Source: an uncultured Alistipes sp.
Lineage (GTDB): Bacteria > Bacteroidota > Bacteroidia > Bacteroidales > Rikenellaceae
Direction of reading: 5' to 3'
Assembly: GCA_900539755.1 (NCBI GenBank)
Contig: UQDC01000003.1
Coordinates: 186,001 to 250,000, forward strand
DNA length: 64,000 bases
The notes beneath the pieces are model-generated. The model did not search any database and was not told where the DNA came from. It worked only from the letters and a program-made list of their open reading frames with translations. Within the stretch, counting starts at the first letter, position 1. The number at the start of each line of letters is the position of its first letter. This document shows, one piece after another, positions 18,018 to 25,554 of the stretch. A program made the translations under genes and the position numbers.

Positions 18018-18266
18018 ATGCAACTGAGAATCAAAGAGGTAAGTAAATCACAAGGGGTTTCAATTACCAAACTTGCGGAATTAGTCGGAATCACCCAGCC
18101 CAATATGTCGAATATTGCCAACGGTAAAACATCTCCGTCTTTGGATTTGCTGGAACGCATTGCCGCCGCTCTAAATGTTTCTGTATCGGAATTATTCGAG
18201 GCCCCCAAAGAGGGCGAAATAACGTGCCCCAAGTGTGGGAACCGGATAACTATAAAAGCGGAATAA
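18018..18266 (+). CDS. XRE family regulator with C-terminal zinc-ribbon knuckle
   Basis: The 82-residue protein has a Cro/CI-type helix-turn-helix at about residues 13-63 ([39 protein letters not shown]) and then a short tail with CPKCGNRI at about residues 71-78. Only one CxxC knuckle is present, so zinc binding would need a partner molecule or other ligands. It is followed after 10 bases by fic, so it likely represses its own promoter and the Fic gene. The inverted repeat at 17954-18000 is the obvious candidate operator. Confidence 0.85.
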   Translation: MQLRIKEVSKSQGVSITKLAELVGITQPNMSNIANGKTSPSLDLLERIAAALNVSVSELFEAPKEGEITCPKCGNRITIKAE

Positions 18267-18276
18267 TATCGTTTAT

Positions 18277-18828
18277 ATGGGAAAGACGGATAATATAGAC
18301 GCCCAAAGCCTCAACAAAGCACATTCCCTTTTTGAATCGGGCGCAATTGACCGTATAGAGGTCGGAACGGTCAAGGGGCTTTGCGACATACACCGGTATT
18401 TATTCGGCGGGTTGTATGATTTCGCCGGAAAGATACGGACGCTTAATATATCAAAGGGCGGGTTTCGCTTTGCCAATGCTCTATACCTTGACGCTATTTT
18501 GCCAGTTATCGAGCGAATGCCGGAAAGTACGTTTGAAGAGATAATAGCGAAATACGTTGAAATGAATATCGCACATCCATTTATGGAGGGGAATGGACGG
18601 GCCTCCCGGATATGGCTTGATATGATGCTTAAAAAGAATCTCGGCCGTGTGGTGGACTGGCAAAGGGTGGATAAGGTGCAATACCTGCAAGCAATGGAGC
18701 GTAGCCCAATAAACGACCTTGAATTAAGAACCCTATTACAACAGGCATTAACGGACCGGGTGAACGACCGGGAAATTATTTTTAAGGGTATCACACAGTC
18801 GTACTACTACGAGGGCTACGAGGCATAG
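18277..18828 (+). CDS. fic: Class III Fic protein adenylyltransferase
   Basis: Fic enzymes transfer AMP from ATP to target protein side chains. The 183-residue protein carries the full Fic motif HPFMEGNGR (His100 to Arg108). The C-terminal tail reads S175-YYY-E179-G180, which matches the (S/T)xxxE(G/N) self-inhibitory helix. A C-terminal position is the mark of class III Fic proteins, of which the Neisseria meningitidis enzyme is the model; that enzyme is self-inhibited as a tetramer and modifies type II topoisomerases. Large parts, including [10 protein letters not shown] and the last 20 residues, closely recall the Neisseria protein, so a similar target is a reasonable inference. It follows the XRE gene by 10 bases. 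Confidence 0.92.
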   Translation: MGKTDNIDAQSLNKAHSLFESGAIDRIEVGTVKGLCDIHRYLFGGLYDFAGKIRTLNISKGGFRFANALYLDAILPVIERMPESTFEEIIAKYVEMNIAHPFMEGNGRASRIWLDMMLKKNLGRVVDWQRVDKVQYLQAMERSPINDLELRTLLQQALTDRVNDREIIFKGITQSYYYEGYEA

Positions 18829-18871
18829 AATAGAGGCTATTTGGCTGGGTTTGAATGTACCGGGAAAAGCG

Positions 18872-18900
18872 AAAAGGGGCGCAAATAGCGTCCCTTTTTT
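18872..18900 (+). terminator. Terminator after fic
   Basis: An AAAAGGGGCGC / GCGTCCCTTTT hairpin with a 5-base loop ends in a T6 run, 44 bases after the Fic stop codon. Confidence 0.8.
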
Positions 18901-18953
18901 GCCTGGGTGCTGTTCGTTGAGTCTGTTTGTTTTCTTGCAAAATATTCACTTTT

Positions 18954-18987
18954 TTTGTGGATATTCCCAGGCAAAGCATTATATTTG
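18954..18987 (+). promoter_or_regulatory. Promoter of higBA
   Basis: TTTG at 18954-18957 and TATATTTG at 18980-18987 (TAnnTTTG) are 22 bases apart, and the higB ATG lies 22 bases after the -7 box. Confidence 0.65.
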
Positions 18988-19009
18988 CCATTGAAAACGA
19001 TACGGCACG

Positions 19010-19327
19010 ATGTTTATAGAGTTCGACAAAGAGTATTTGCGGGAACTGTTCGAGCAGGGGCGCACGGGCGATAAAAAGCACCGCTACCAACCCGAAGTAA
19101 TACGGGGATACCAAAAGGCGGTGTTTGCACTCATATCGGCAAACTGCGTCGCTGACCTGTTCCGAAATAACGCCCTGAATTACGAGGCCCTGCAAGGTGA
19201 TAAGGCCGGCACATCATCCGTGCGGATCAATCGAAAATATAGGCTTGAATTTACCGTAAGGGAGGTAATGAACGAACAAATAATAACCGTGTGCCGGTTG
19301 TTGGATATTAGCAACCATTACAAGTAA
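19010..19327 (+). CDS. higB: HigB-type toxin (RelE/ParE superfamily)
   Basis: The 105-residue protein has the RelE/HigB pattern: an N-terminal helix pair, then LNYEALQGDKAGTSSVRINRKYRLEFTV in the second half with basic residues on the beta-sheet. HigB toxins cut mRNA on the ribosome. It precedes the HTH antitoxin by 7 bases, the reversed toxin-first order typical of higBA. It has its own TAnnTTTG promoter and lies behind the terminator of xre-fic, so it is a separate transcript. Confidence 0.88.
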   Translation: MFIEFDKEYLRELFEQGRTGDKKHRYQPEVIRGYQKAVFALISANCVADLFRNNALNYEALQGDKAGTSSVRINRKYRLEFTVREVMNEQIITVCRLLDISNHYK

Positions 19328-19334
19328 CAACGAT

Positions 19335-19670
19335 ATGGAAAAGACGAAACGAATTTACGCCCCGCACGAGTTGATTCCCGCGACCCCTATTCATCCGGGC
19401 GAAATGCTCAAAGACGAATTACAGGCACGGGGCATATCGCAACGGAAATTCGCCCGTATTATCGGAATGCCTTACACGGCGTTCAACGAAATAATAAACG
19501 GCAAACGACCGATAACTACTGACACGGCATTGAAAATCGAGGCGGCAACGGGTATTCCGGCTTATATTTGGGTTAATATGCAATCGGCCTACAATATGCA
19601 GACCGCCCGCCGGGATACCAGGCTTTCGGCGGTTCTTGATCAGATACGCAAGGCGGTAGCGGTATTGTAA
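19335..19670 (+). CDS. higA: HigA family antitoxin
   Basis: The 111-residue protein has the standard HigA opening (TPIHPGEMLKDEL) and a helix-turn-helix covering about residues 35-75 (ISQRKFARIIGMPYTAFNEIINGKRPITTDTALKIE). HigA neutralises HigB and represses the operon by binding the promoter. It is followed by a strong hairpin terminator at 19691-19717. Confidence 0.92.
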   Translation: MEKTKRIYAPHELIPATPIHPGEMLKDELQARGISQRKFARIIGMPYTAFNEIINGKRPITTDTALKIEAATGIPAYIWVNMQSAYNMQTARRDTRLSAVLDQIRKAVAVL

Positions 19671-19690
19671 CTGAATGGCAGAAAAAATAC

Positions 19691-19717
19691 AAGGGGGCAT
19701 TTGCCCCCTTATTTGTT
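19691..19717. terminator. Terminator between converging higA and the 59-residue minus-strand gene
   Basis: An AAGGGGGC / GCCCCCTT hairpin with a 4-base loop is followed by ATTTGTT on the plus strand and by GTATTTTTTC on the minus strand, so it can act in both directions. Confidence 0.85.
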
Positions 19718-19747
19718 CGTGTGTGGGTTGGTTTGCCCCACCCCGTT

Positions 19748-19927
19748 TTATCTATTTTCTTCTATTTTTGAAGCCAGCGTATCGTCTCTGTAATTTTCGA
19801 AAATTACCCGGCTTTCGATAACTTCTTTTTGTATTTCAAGTTTACGGATCAGTTCTTTTTCGTCAAATTCTCCGGCTTGTAATGCTTTAAGGAGGTAGCG
19901 TTTTTGTTCTTGTGTTAGAGGCTTCAT
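19748..19927 (-). CDS. Small helical protein, 59 residues
   Basis: This minus-strand frame starts with the ATG at 19927 and overlaps the upstream stop codon in an ATGA, the usual sign of translational coupling. The protein is a single charged helix by appearance (starting MKPLTQEQKRYLLKALQ, then EFDEKELIRKLEIQKEVIESR). No family is recognised, but the coupling and the clean charge pattern support a real gene. Confidence 0.65.
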   Translation of the reverse strand: MKPLTQEQKRYLLKALQAGEFDEKELIRKLEIQKEVIESRVIFENYRDDTLASKIEENR

Positions 19928-20214
19928 AGTTTTTCTGATAACTCGTTAATAACTTGGTCTATCTGGGAGTCAGAAAGCCGGTCAATGTCTACACGGGCCT
20001 CGACACTCTGCATCTTGGGGACCGTGTACTGCATGAACTTTTCAAGGACTTGCAATCGCTCTTTGGGTTCAAGCGCTGCTAAATCTTTTCTGATCTGTTC
20101 TCTATTGTCGTCGATCAACCTCGTAAGCCATTCCCGAACGCTCTGAGTAGTTTTGTTAGGGCTTCCCTTGGGTCGACCGTTGGGGTTTCCTGTCTTTCCT
20201 TTTGGTTGAGGCAT
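19924..20214 (-). CDS. Phage-type protein with GNPNGRPKGSPNKTT N-terminus
   Basis: The 96-residue protein opens with a basic glycine/proline-rich stretch (KGKTGNPNGRPKGSPNK) of the sort found in DUF5681-type and related phage proteins, then has a helical body (VREWLTRLIDDNREQIRKDL and LERLQVLEKFMQY-like segments) and an acidic C-terminal helix. Such proteins are frequent in phages and islands; a nucleic-acid-binding role is likely from the basic start. A small-terminase role is possible but cannot be shown from the sequence. It is coupled by ATGA overlap to the downstream 59-residue gene. Confidence 0.65.
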   Translation of the reverse strand: MPQPKGKTGNPNGRPKGSPNKTTQSVREWLTRLIDDNREQIRKDLAALEPKERLQVLEKFMQYTVPKMQSVEARVDIDRLSDSQIDQVINELSEKL

Positions 20215-20226
20215 AATTCAAAGTAT

Positions 20227-20470
20227 TTAATTGTTATTTTCAATCTCCAGTTGGGCGGCGTAAGAGTGCAGCGCCCCGGCCAATTTGTGAGCCTGCTCCG
20301 AACTGAGCGTTATCACTGTGTCTCCGATCAACTCGTTTTCGATCAGTAGGTACACTTCACGGTGTGTGCTCGTGCCTTTGTGGTTGGTTATCGTCACATC
20401 CGAAAGGGCCTACCGTTACAGGGGTTTCGTGTACTTGAATCGTCTTAAATTGCTCTTTGCTTGTTTTCAT
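20227..20470 (-). pseudogene. Frameshifted small phage-type gene
   Basis: The minus strand has an ATG at 20470 (MKTSKEQFKTIQVHETPVTVG) whose frame ends after 37 codons. A second frame, offset by one base, continues without a start codon as SDVTITNHKG, STHREVYLLIENELIGD and TVITLSSEQAHKLAGALHS to the stop at 20227-20229. Joining the two near 20402-20409 gives a smooth protein of about 80 residues. A single inserted base, a sequencing error or a +1 recoding event would explain it. It is coupled closely to genes on both sides, so the intact version was probably a normal member of this operon. The function is unknown. Confidence 0.55.
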
Positions 20471-20627
20471 AGTTTTGTAGATGTAATGTCTGTTTTGGGG
20501 GCTGTTTTTGGGCGAAATAGTTATCCAATTCCCGAAATATCTCTTCCAGTTGCTCGGCTGATAGGTCGGCCGCTATGGCTTTTCGATCGTATCTAATAGC
20601 TATATCGCTCGGTCCTTTATTTGGCAT
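20445..20627 (-). CDS. Small hypothetical protein of the element
   Basis: The 60-residue protein from the ATG at 20627 reads MPNKGPSDIAIRYDRKAIAA then a helix EQLEEIFRELDNYFAQ. The open frame begins further upstream inside rusA, but the inner ATG, 5 bases past the rusA stop, is the more natural start. Its end overlaps the start of the frameshifted gene by 26 bases. No family is recognised. Confidence 0.55.
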   Translation of the reverse strand: MPNKGPSDIAIRYDRKAIAADLSAEQLEEIFRELDNYFAQKQPPKQTLHLQNYENKQRAI

Positions 20628-20631
20628 TTCC

Positions 20632-20988
20632 TTAGGCTTTTTTGATTGCAAATTCAATGCGTGGGCGTTCTTTGTCAAGAAACTTGTCGGCTACGATCTT
20701 TACGCACTTGTTATCGTTTCCTATGGCTTTGACACGCTGCAGGCAATCTAGTACAACCTTTAGCGAGTTGTCAAGGTCTGAGCGTTGCGACGGATAATAT
20801 ACCCGCAAATAGAGTTCAAAACACCCTGAGATATTGGCGTTGCGGTACTTGTCGCACTGAATAAAAAACGTTTCTTCGTAGGCTTTCAGGGCCTTTGTTT
20901 TCGATAGTGAGGAGTGCCCGTTGATCGTAACCACTTTGTAACAATTCGATTTGCTTGGGCAATTCCCGTATATTATCTGAGTATCCAT
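20632..20988 (-). CDS. RusA-family Holliday junction resolvase
   Basis: The 118-residue protein shows the RusA pattern: small beta-rich start (CYKVVTINGHSSLSKTKALKAYE), YPSQRSDLDNSLKVVLDCLQ with the acidic metal-binding aspartates and asparagine, and a C-terminal DKERPRIEFAI. RusA enzymes resolve branched DNA and in phages act during replication, recombination or packaging. Its presence, with the primase genes, suggests that the element replicates by itself after excision. Confidence 0.85.
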   Translation of the reverse strand: MDTQIIYGNCPSKSNCYKVVTINGHSSLSKTKALKAYEETFFIQCDKYRNANISGCFELYLRVYYPSQRSDLDNSLKVVLDCLQRVKAIGNDNKCVKIVADKFLDKERPRIEFAIKKA

Positions 20989-21041
20989 ATGTCGGTTTTC
21001 TCTACTTTTGTCTATTTTATTAAAAAATCAGTTGTCAAATA

Positions 21042-22199
21042 TTAGTTTACACGTGGCTTGTGTCCGTCTTTTGTTACAAGATCCAAAGCGTTTATTAAGT
21101 TTGACAGTATCGGGTTTACAGCTGCCATACTTTGCAAAATACGCTCTTCCTTTATCGGTGGTGGTACGGTCTCCATTTGGTATTGAGGCCCGCAAGCGAA
21201 CTGCATTTGCTTTTGTATTCGGTCTCGTCTGCATCGTATTAGATAGTCCGCTATATCGTATCCGTTTTCCCTTTCTTGTCCGGTTGCTATTTCTTCTAGT
21301 ATATCGGAAACGCTCAAAGAAAACCCAACTTTCCGGGCTATTGATTCCCCTTTTTCCTTCCAAGCGTCAAAGGCTCCGAGATCAGGAAATAATACGACAT
21401 TGCGTCCTTTCAGGCATTCGCACTTTTCGGACTTCAAATTCTGTTTTCCACCCGTTGCAAGCCAAATATATTCCGGCATAAATCCGCTTCCTATAACGGC
21501 TGATTTTTCACCTTCAACGAGGCATACTGTATCCTCTGGACGCTTTCTCAAAAGGTGCTCCCCGAATAGGCACTGAGACAAAGTCCAGGAATCGATGAGC
21601 ATTCCGGCCCGCTTCATCTTTGCGTGCATCCAATCAATCGCCCCGCTTTCCTTTTTGATACGTTTCCCTGTGTCCGGATTGTATCGCATTATTTTCCCGG
21701 TTCGGATTCTGTTTTGTGAATCAATCTGCCAAAAGATAACGGACCCGTTCCCCGTGCAGCCTAAATAATATTCTGACATCAGCCGCTGTATTGTAGGACA
21801 ATCCATAAAATAGTGATCAAAGAGAGAAAGCAGGAAGCGAACGAAATCTGAGTTATACCCCAAATATTGGGAAACGTATTTCCCCGGGATTGTATCAATG
21901 CTGATATGCTGGTTTTCATCTTTTTTTATTGCATTCGAAAATGCAGACTTTTTATGGCTATACCCTGTATCATCTGGTCGGTATTCCGACCTATTTTCCG
22001 GGTGATCCTTGAAATATTGTGAGGGGGTATAATGGTATCCGCACTTATCCTCCCGGTTGCATCGGCCAACATCAGGCGATATGTGCTGTCCGGTCTCGGT
22101 ATCGATATACCGGGCAAATACCCTTTTTTGGTGACAGGCCGGGCAATCGTACCGGCTTCCCGGTCCCTTGTATTCTTCGAGCTTATATCGGTGATTCAT
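21042..22199 (-). CDS. DUF6371-type protein with zinc-finger and toprim-like region
   Basis: The 385-residue protein begins with a zinc-finger-like region (CPACHQKRVFARY, then CNREDKCGYHYTPSQYF). After a middle region it has a toprim-like stretch, VCLVEGEKSAVIGS, with conserved Glu, and NVVLFPDLGAFDAW supplying acidic residues. This is the layout of Bacteroidetes DUF6371 proteins found in phages, plasmids and ICEs, and it resembles the CHC2-toprim part of DnaG-type primases. It lies downstream of the D5-like helicase with an iteron-like spacer between, so the pair probably forms the replication module. Confidence 0.8.
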   Translation of the reverse strand: MNHRYKLEEYKGPGSRYDCPACHQKRVFARYIDTETGQHISPDVGRCNREDKCGYHYTPSQYFKDHPENRSEYRPDDTGYSHKKSAFSNAIKKDENQHISIDTIPGKYVSQYLGYNSDFVRFLLSLFDHYFMDCPTIQRLMSEYYLGCTGNGSVIFWQIDSQNRIRTGKIMRYNPDTGKRIKKESGAIDWMHAKMKRAGMLIDSWTLSQCLFGEHLLRKRPEDTVCLVEGEKSAVIGSGFMPEYIWLATGGKQNLKSEKCECLKGRNVVLFPDLGAFDAWKEKGESIARKVGFSLSVSDILEEIATGQERENGYDIADYLIRCRRDRIQKQMQFACGPQYQMETVPPPIKEERILQSMAAVNPILSNLINALDLVTKDGHKPRVN

Positions 22200-22404
22200 G
22201 CCTTGAAATCGTTGAGGTGAAAATTAAAAATGTTTTTTTACCTACATTATGTACATTTTCTACACTTGCTACACCGCACGAACTATCCGGACAATGTAAG
22301 AAAGTGTTATTTTTCTACATTCTGTAAGTATGTGTAAATCAAATAAAAACATTTTTATAATGTAGGTAGTGTAGGAAATGTAGCTGGAAAAACTTTTTTA
22401 ATTT
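22200..22404. repeat. Iteron-like region, candidate replication origin
   Basis: The spacer between the primase-helicase and the DUF6371-type gene is packed with TACATT/TACACT-type words. In plus orientation CTACATT, GTACATT, CTACACT and CTACACC occur within 22242-22275 and CTACATT again at 22315-22321; in the opposite orientation the same words occur three times in 22358-22384. Their spacing beside replication genes is that of an origin with iterons. The first 39 bases of the block are duplicated at 16074-16112. Confidence 0.55.
22219..22257. repeat. 39-bp repeat, right copy
   Basis: Identical to 16074-16112. It lies 20 bases upstream of the DUF6371-type start and contains two of the TACATT words. 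Confidence 0.85.
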
Positions 22405-23904
22405 TTACACTGTCCCGAGTTTTACGCACTGTACCGCATTCCCCGGGGATATTCTTTTTACATTATACCCGTACCCTTTCAAACGTTTTGATACAGTCTT
22501 TGAGGAGCAAACGGAATATCCGTTTTCCTGGCAGTAGGTTTTGTATTCCTGGTATAGGGTTTTCAGTAGTACGAAACTACCTGTATCGGGTCTATATCCT
22601 TCCTCCTCGAGGAACATAGCCACACTGTCAGCTTCCCGGCGGAACTCGTTCACCTGGTTGTCTATCTGCTCGGAATCAGAAAACCGCCTTTGTTCAAGCA
22701 GCCGCCTCAACCCTTCCAGCATCCAATTGAAAACTCCGCTTAACTCTGTTTGTATGATCTTCGTTGATAGTTCTGGGTCCTGCTCTGCCTTGGGTATAGT
22801 TTGAGTAAATGGGAATATCAGAAAGCGCCTGAAAAATGCTTCTGTATTTTCTACCTCTTTAGGTAGTTCGTTGCAGTTAAACATCAGCTTGGCGTAATTC
22901 ATCATAGTAAATGGCTGGCCGTATATTTGCCTCGCTTGGATCGGTTCACCGCTAGCCAACTGTTTAAATGTGGAGGCCTCCAATTTTCCGTTAATCTCGG
23001 AGGCATAATTGAGTAGCTTATTTGATAAGCTTGCCCGTTCGTAACTATCTACTTTTGTAAGACTTTGCAAAGAGTAGTTGCAAATATTATCCCCCCCGAT
23101 CAAAGCCTGAATAATGTCAAAAAATACGCTTTTCCCATTGGCGCCGCCGCCGTACAATATTGCAACCTTTTCGAGCTTCAGCCCATTTGTGAAAATGTAC
23201 CCCACATATTCCGCCAATACTTTACGGCTTTCCTTATCTGGTAATACCCTTTTTAGATACTTGTCAAATAAAGGGCACGTAGCATTGGGATCATATGAGA
23301 ATGGAAGCTGGTATTTTAAAAAGTCCTCCCGGCGTTGCTCTCTTAGCTGCTGGCTTGTGTCTGTTATCTCAAATGTCCCGTTTTGCAAATTAATAAGCGT
23401 TACCCCCTCGGTTATTTCCGGGGTTGGCATATTGGCCATTGTCATAAATTGCTTGTATAGCTCATCCCGCGTTTTGTAATATTTGCCCTCAAACTCCGGA
23501 ATACCGATTTTTATAGCGGCCTCAGCAAGGAATATTTTTAATGTTTCTATATCCAGCGTTTGCCAATATCGCCCGTTATACAAATAGGTGAAACCGTCCT
23601 TTATGCAAAGCCCCCAATTATTGTCAGTCGCTTTCGAAATTATTTCATCAATGGAAATAATAACGTATATTTTCCGGGTTAGCTTTGCGTCCTCGTCCAA
23701 TCCTGCACGCCCCCGAAAATCTACGGTTTCGAATTGGTCCAATAAATCGGCTAATACCTTCCGGCAACTCAACCCCTGTAATTCCTTTGCTTTCTTTAGG
23801 GTCTTTTCCTCTCTCATTTTCTTATCCCGGGTCCCTATATCCGTTGTTATCATTTTCAAAAAATCCCTGCTTTCAAGTGCCGGTGCGGTATTATTTATTC
23901 CCAT
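22405..23904 (-). CDS. P4/D5-type primase-helicase
   Basis: The 499-residue protein has a D5_N-like region (about 90-230) followed by an SF3 helicase domain with Walker A YGGGANGKSVFFD near residue 250 and the B-type motif KLMFNCNELP near residue 335, and a C-terminal winged-helix region (LKTLYQEYKTYCQENGYSVCSSKTVSKRLKGYGY). Enzymes of this class unwind the origin and begin replication of phages, satellites and plasmids. The upstream winged-helix gene overlaps its start by 14 bases. With the toprim-type protein downstream, it makes a self-contained replication unit. Confidence 0.9.
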   Translation of the reverse strand: MGINNTAPALESRDFLKMITTDIGTRDKKMREEKTLKKAKELQGLSCRKVLADLLDQFETVDFRGRAGLDEDAKLTRKIYVIISIDEIISKATDNNWGLCIKDGFTYLYNGRYWQTLDIETLKIFLAEAAIKIGIPEFEGKYYKTRDELYKQFMTMANMPTPEITEGVTLINLQNGTFEITDTSQQLREQRREDFLKYQLPFSYDPNATCPLFDKYLKRVLPDKESRKVLAEYVGYIFTNGLKLEKVAILYGGGANGKSVFFDIIQALIGGDNICNYSLQSLTKVDSYERASLSNKLLNYASEINGKLEASTFKQLASGEPIQARQIYGQPFTMMNYAKLMFNCNELPKEVENTEAFFRRFLIFPFTQTIPKAEQDPELSTKIIQTELSGVFNWMLEGLRRLLEQRRFSDSEQIDNQVNEFRREADSVAMFLEEEGYRPDTGSFVLLKTLYQEYKTYCQENGYSVCSSKTVSKRLKGYGYNVKRISPGNAVQCVKLGTV

Positions 23905-24175
23905 TGCCTGCCTCCTTTCTGATAAAATATCGTTTGAATCTGCGACCGTATGCCCCGTTTACCCAGAAATCAGAAACGGGGATACCTGATTTTCGAAGGT
24001 CTCGGATCAAGCCTCTGGGATCACATAGGTTTAACTCAGTAGATATTTCAGCGGTTGAACGAGGAAACCCGTCAGATAAGAGAGAAAACAACCTTTTTCT
24101 TTGGGGGGGGAAGTGAGCGTTTATTATCTTTGTTTCGCCGAACTGAAGAGAATCTACTTGTATTGCCGCTTCCAT
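23891..24175 (-). CDS. Winged-helix protein coupled to the primase
   Basis: The 94-residue protein contains a winged-helix-like region at about residues 30-75 (LFSLLSDGFPRSTAEISTELNLCDPRGLIRDLRKSGIPV) and ends with a basic tail. Its 3' end overlaps the primase start by 14 bases, so translation is probably coupled. It may recognise the element origin or a promoter; this is inference from position only. Similar short winged-helix proteins occur before primase genes in other Bacteroidetes mobile elements. Confidence 0.7.
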   Translation of the reverse strand: MEAAIQVDSLQFGETKIINAHFPPQRKRLFSLLSDGFPRSTAEISTELNLCDPRGLIRDLRKSGIPVSDFWVNGAYGRRFKRYFIRKEAGNGNK

Positions 24176-24214
24176 TGGGGGCGGCTTTTGTTTTACTATT
24201 CATTGCCAACCCTC

Positions 24215-24571
24215 CTATTTTTTAGAATTAACACTGTTGGCTAGAGCTAAAGCCGCATCAGATTTGCTCGCAGGCCGTACGGTCCGGCTTTCGATCCATT
24301 GCAAAAGCTCCTTGCGGGAAAAGATAACCCGCCGACCCACTTTCCTGTACGGGATCTCTTTCTTAAATACCAGGTTGTAGAGGTTTTGTTTTGTGGTTGG
24401 TATCCCCTGGTTGGCAAAGAATCTTACTGCATCATCAATCGAAAGGCCGTCCGTTTCTACTGGCTCATTCTTGCGTCTGAAGTCTGCCAATTTCGGGAGA
24501 ATATCCCGTATTGATTCATCGATCAAATTTCGCAACTGCACCGGGGTTACGACTATTACCTGATTTTCCAT
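24215..24571 (-). CDS. Excisionase-like helix-turn-helix protein
   Basis: The 118-residue protein carries a MerR-like/HTH_17 DNA-binding domain at about residues 42-95 (LSIDDAVRFFANQGIPTTKQNLYNLVFKKEIPYRKVGRRVIFSRKELLQWIE), as is typical of excisionase-like proteins of Bacteroides elements. The N-terminal part resembles a short coil (VVTPVQLRNLIDESIRDIL). It probably aids excision or regulates early genes; it is the first of the primase operon. Confidence 0.82.
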   Translation of the reverse strand: MENQVIVVTPVQLRNLIDESIRDILPKLADFRRKNEPVETDGLSIDDAVRFFANQGIPTTKQNLYNLVFKKEIPYRKVGRRVIFSRKELLQWIESRTVRPASKSDAALALANSVNSKK

Positions 24572-24735
24572 AAAACAGATTTTTTTAACTGTTATAAACC
24601 CATTTTTCCCGGCGTCCCGGGATTTGTATCCGGCTACGGTGCAAATTGACGAAAAAAAGGAGTGTAAGAATAAATGTAAGAATATCAGAAATGTCGTGGA
24701 AAGTGCGTTTTTTTGATCTATTCAAATTTGGACAC

Positions 24736-24768
24736 AAAAAAAGCGCCGGTTTTATTGCCGGCGCTTTT
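24736..24768 (-). terminator. Terminator after the frameshifted gene next to the integrase
   Basis: An AAAAGCGCCGG / CCGGCGCTTTT hairpin with T-tracts on both sides lies just past the stop at 24772; on the minus strand the tail is TTTTTTTGTG. Confidence 0.88.
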
Positions 24769-24771
24769 GCT

Positions 24772-25549
24772 TTAGTACGTTATCTTAATATCTATCCCGA
24801 TTTTATTTAATAATTCGGAAGCTGCCTTTTTTGCTTGGGGTGTGGGGGTTTGATATGACGCGGTATGTTGGGGCTTTGCGTTGATATTCCCACCTACTAC
24901 GGCCTCAACAAATTCCGCCTTTTTGGTTCTGTCTATGTTTTTACAAAGGCCTGATTTGTCGATTAATGCCATTACCGCCGCCCTACGGTGCATTATCGGC
25001 GTGGTTGTGTACCCCTTTGTTTCGTCCCTTAATTCGATTAATTTGCCATTGATATAAGTTGGATCTGGCAAGGACATAAGTATATTATATCTATCCTCTG
25101 GTATATTATTACTAAGGATGTCTTTTAGTCCAAAATCAATAATATACATTCTGATCGTTGAAAAGTAGTTACCAATTAATCCTATAGCCATTTGGTGATC
25201 TCCGCTTAAAGTTCTTATAATATCGTTTTTTTTTATCCGTTTCCTTCATACCTTCATATGTTTCAAGGTATAAGGATCGTATACATTGTGCTAAAAACAC
25301 CCTTCGTGCCTCCATATCTAAGTGTAGGATGTAATCCTCCATTTCGCCTATAATATCAAAAAAATAGCACGCTAATGCATCTTCTTCATATATATCTATT
25401 GGAATTGAAGGAGTGTGTTTAGATTTCATATACTCTAAAATTTCTGTGGCAGAATCTAAAAAGGCATAGTCTTTTGTTACAACAATATCGTATATTGAAC
25501 TCAGGTACAGATATACAATGTCTTCAAATTCACGTATTTTCTTTCTCAT
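24772..25549 (-). pseudogene. Gene split by a run of nine A (possible slippage-expressed protein)
   Basis: Two overlapping minus-strand frames (25169-25549, 126 residues; 24772-25191, 139 residues) belong together. The upstream frame reads GMKETDKKK over nine A bases (plus-strand T run at 25226-25234) and then diverges; the downstream frame has no stop up to the same run and reads NDIIRTLSGDHQMAIGLIGNYF. With eight A the product is one protein of about 250 residues. The joined protein is helical, acidic at the start and ends LLNKIGIDIKITY. Proteins of this size are often found next to integrases in Bacteroides elements; the function is unknown. A9 is also a classic site of RNA polymerase slippage, so a mixture of products is possible. 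Confidence 0.6.
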
Positions 25550-25554
25550 ATTAT

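Noticed and set aside
18273..18794. 173-codon minus-strand frame antisense to fic
   Set aside because: Shadow of the Fic gene; the Fic motif and tail on the plus strand are unambiguous.
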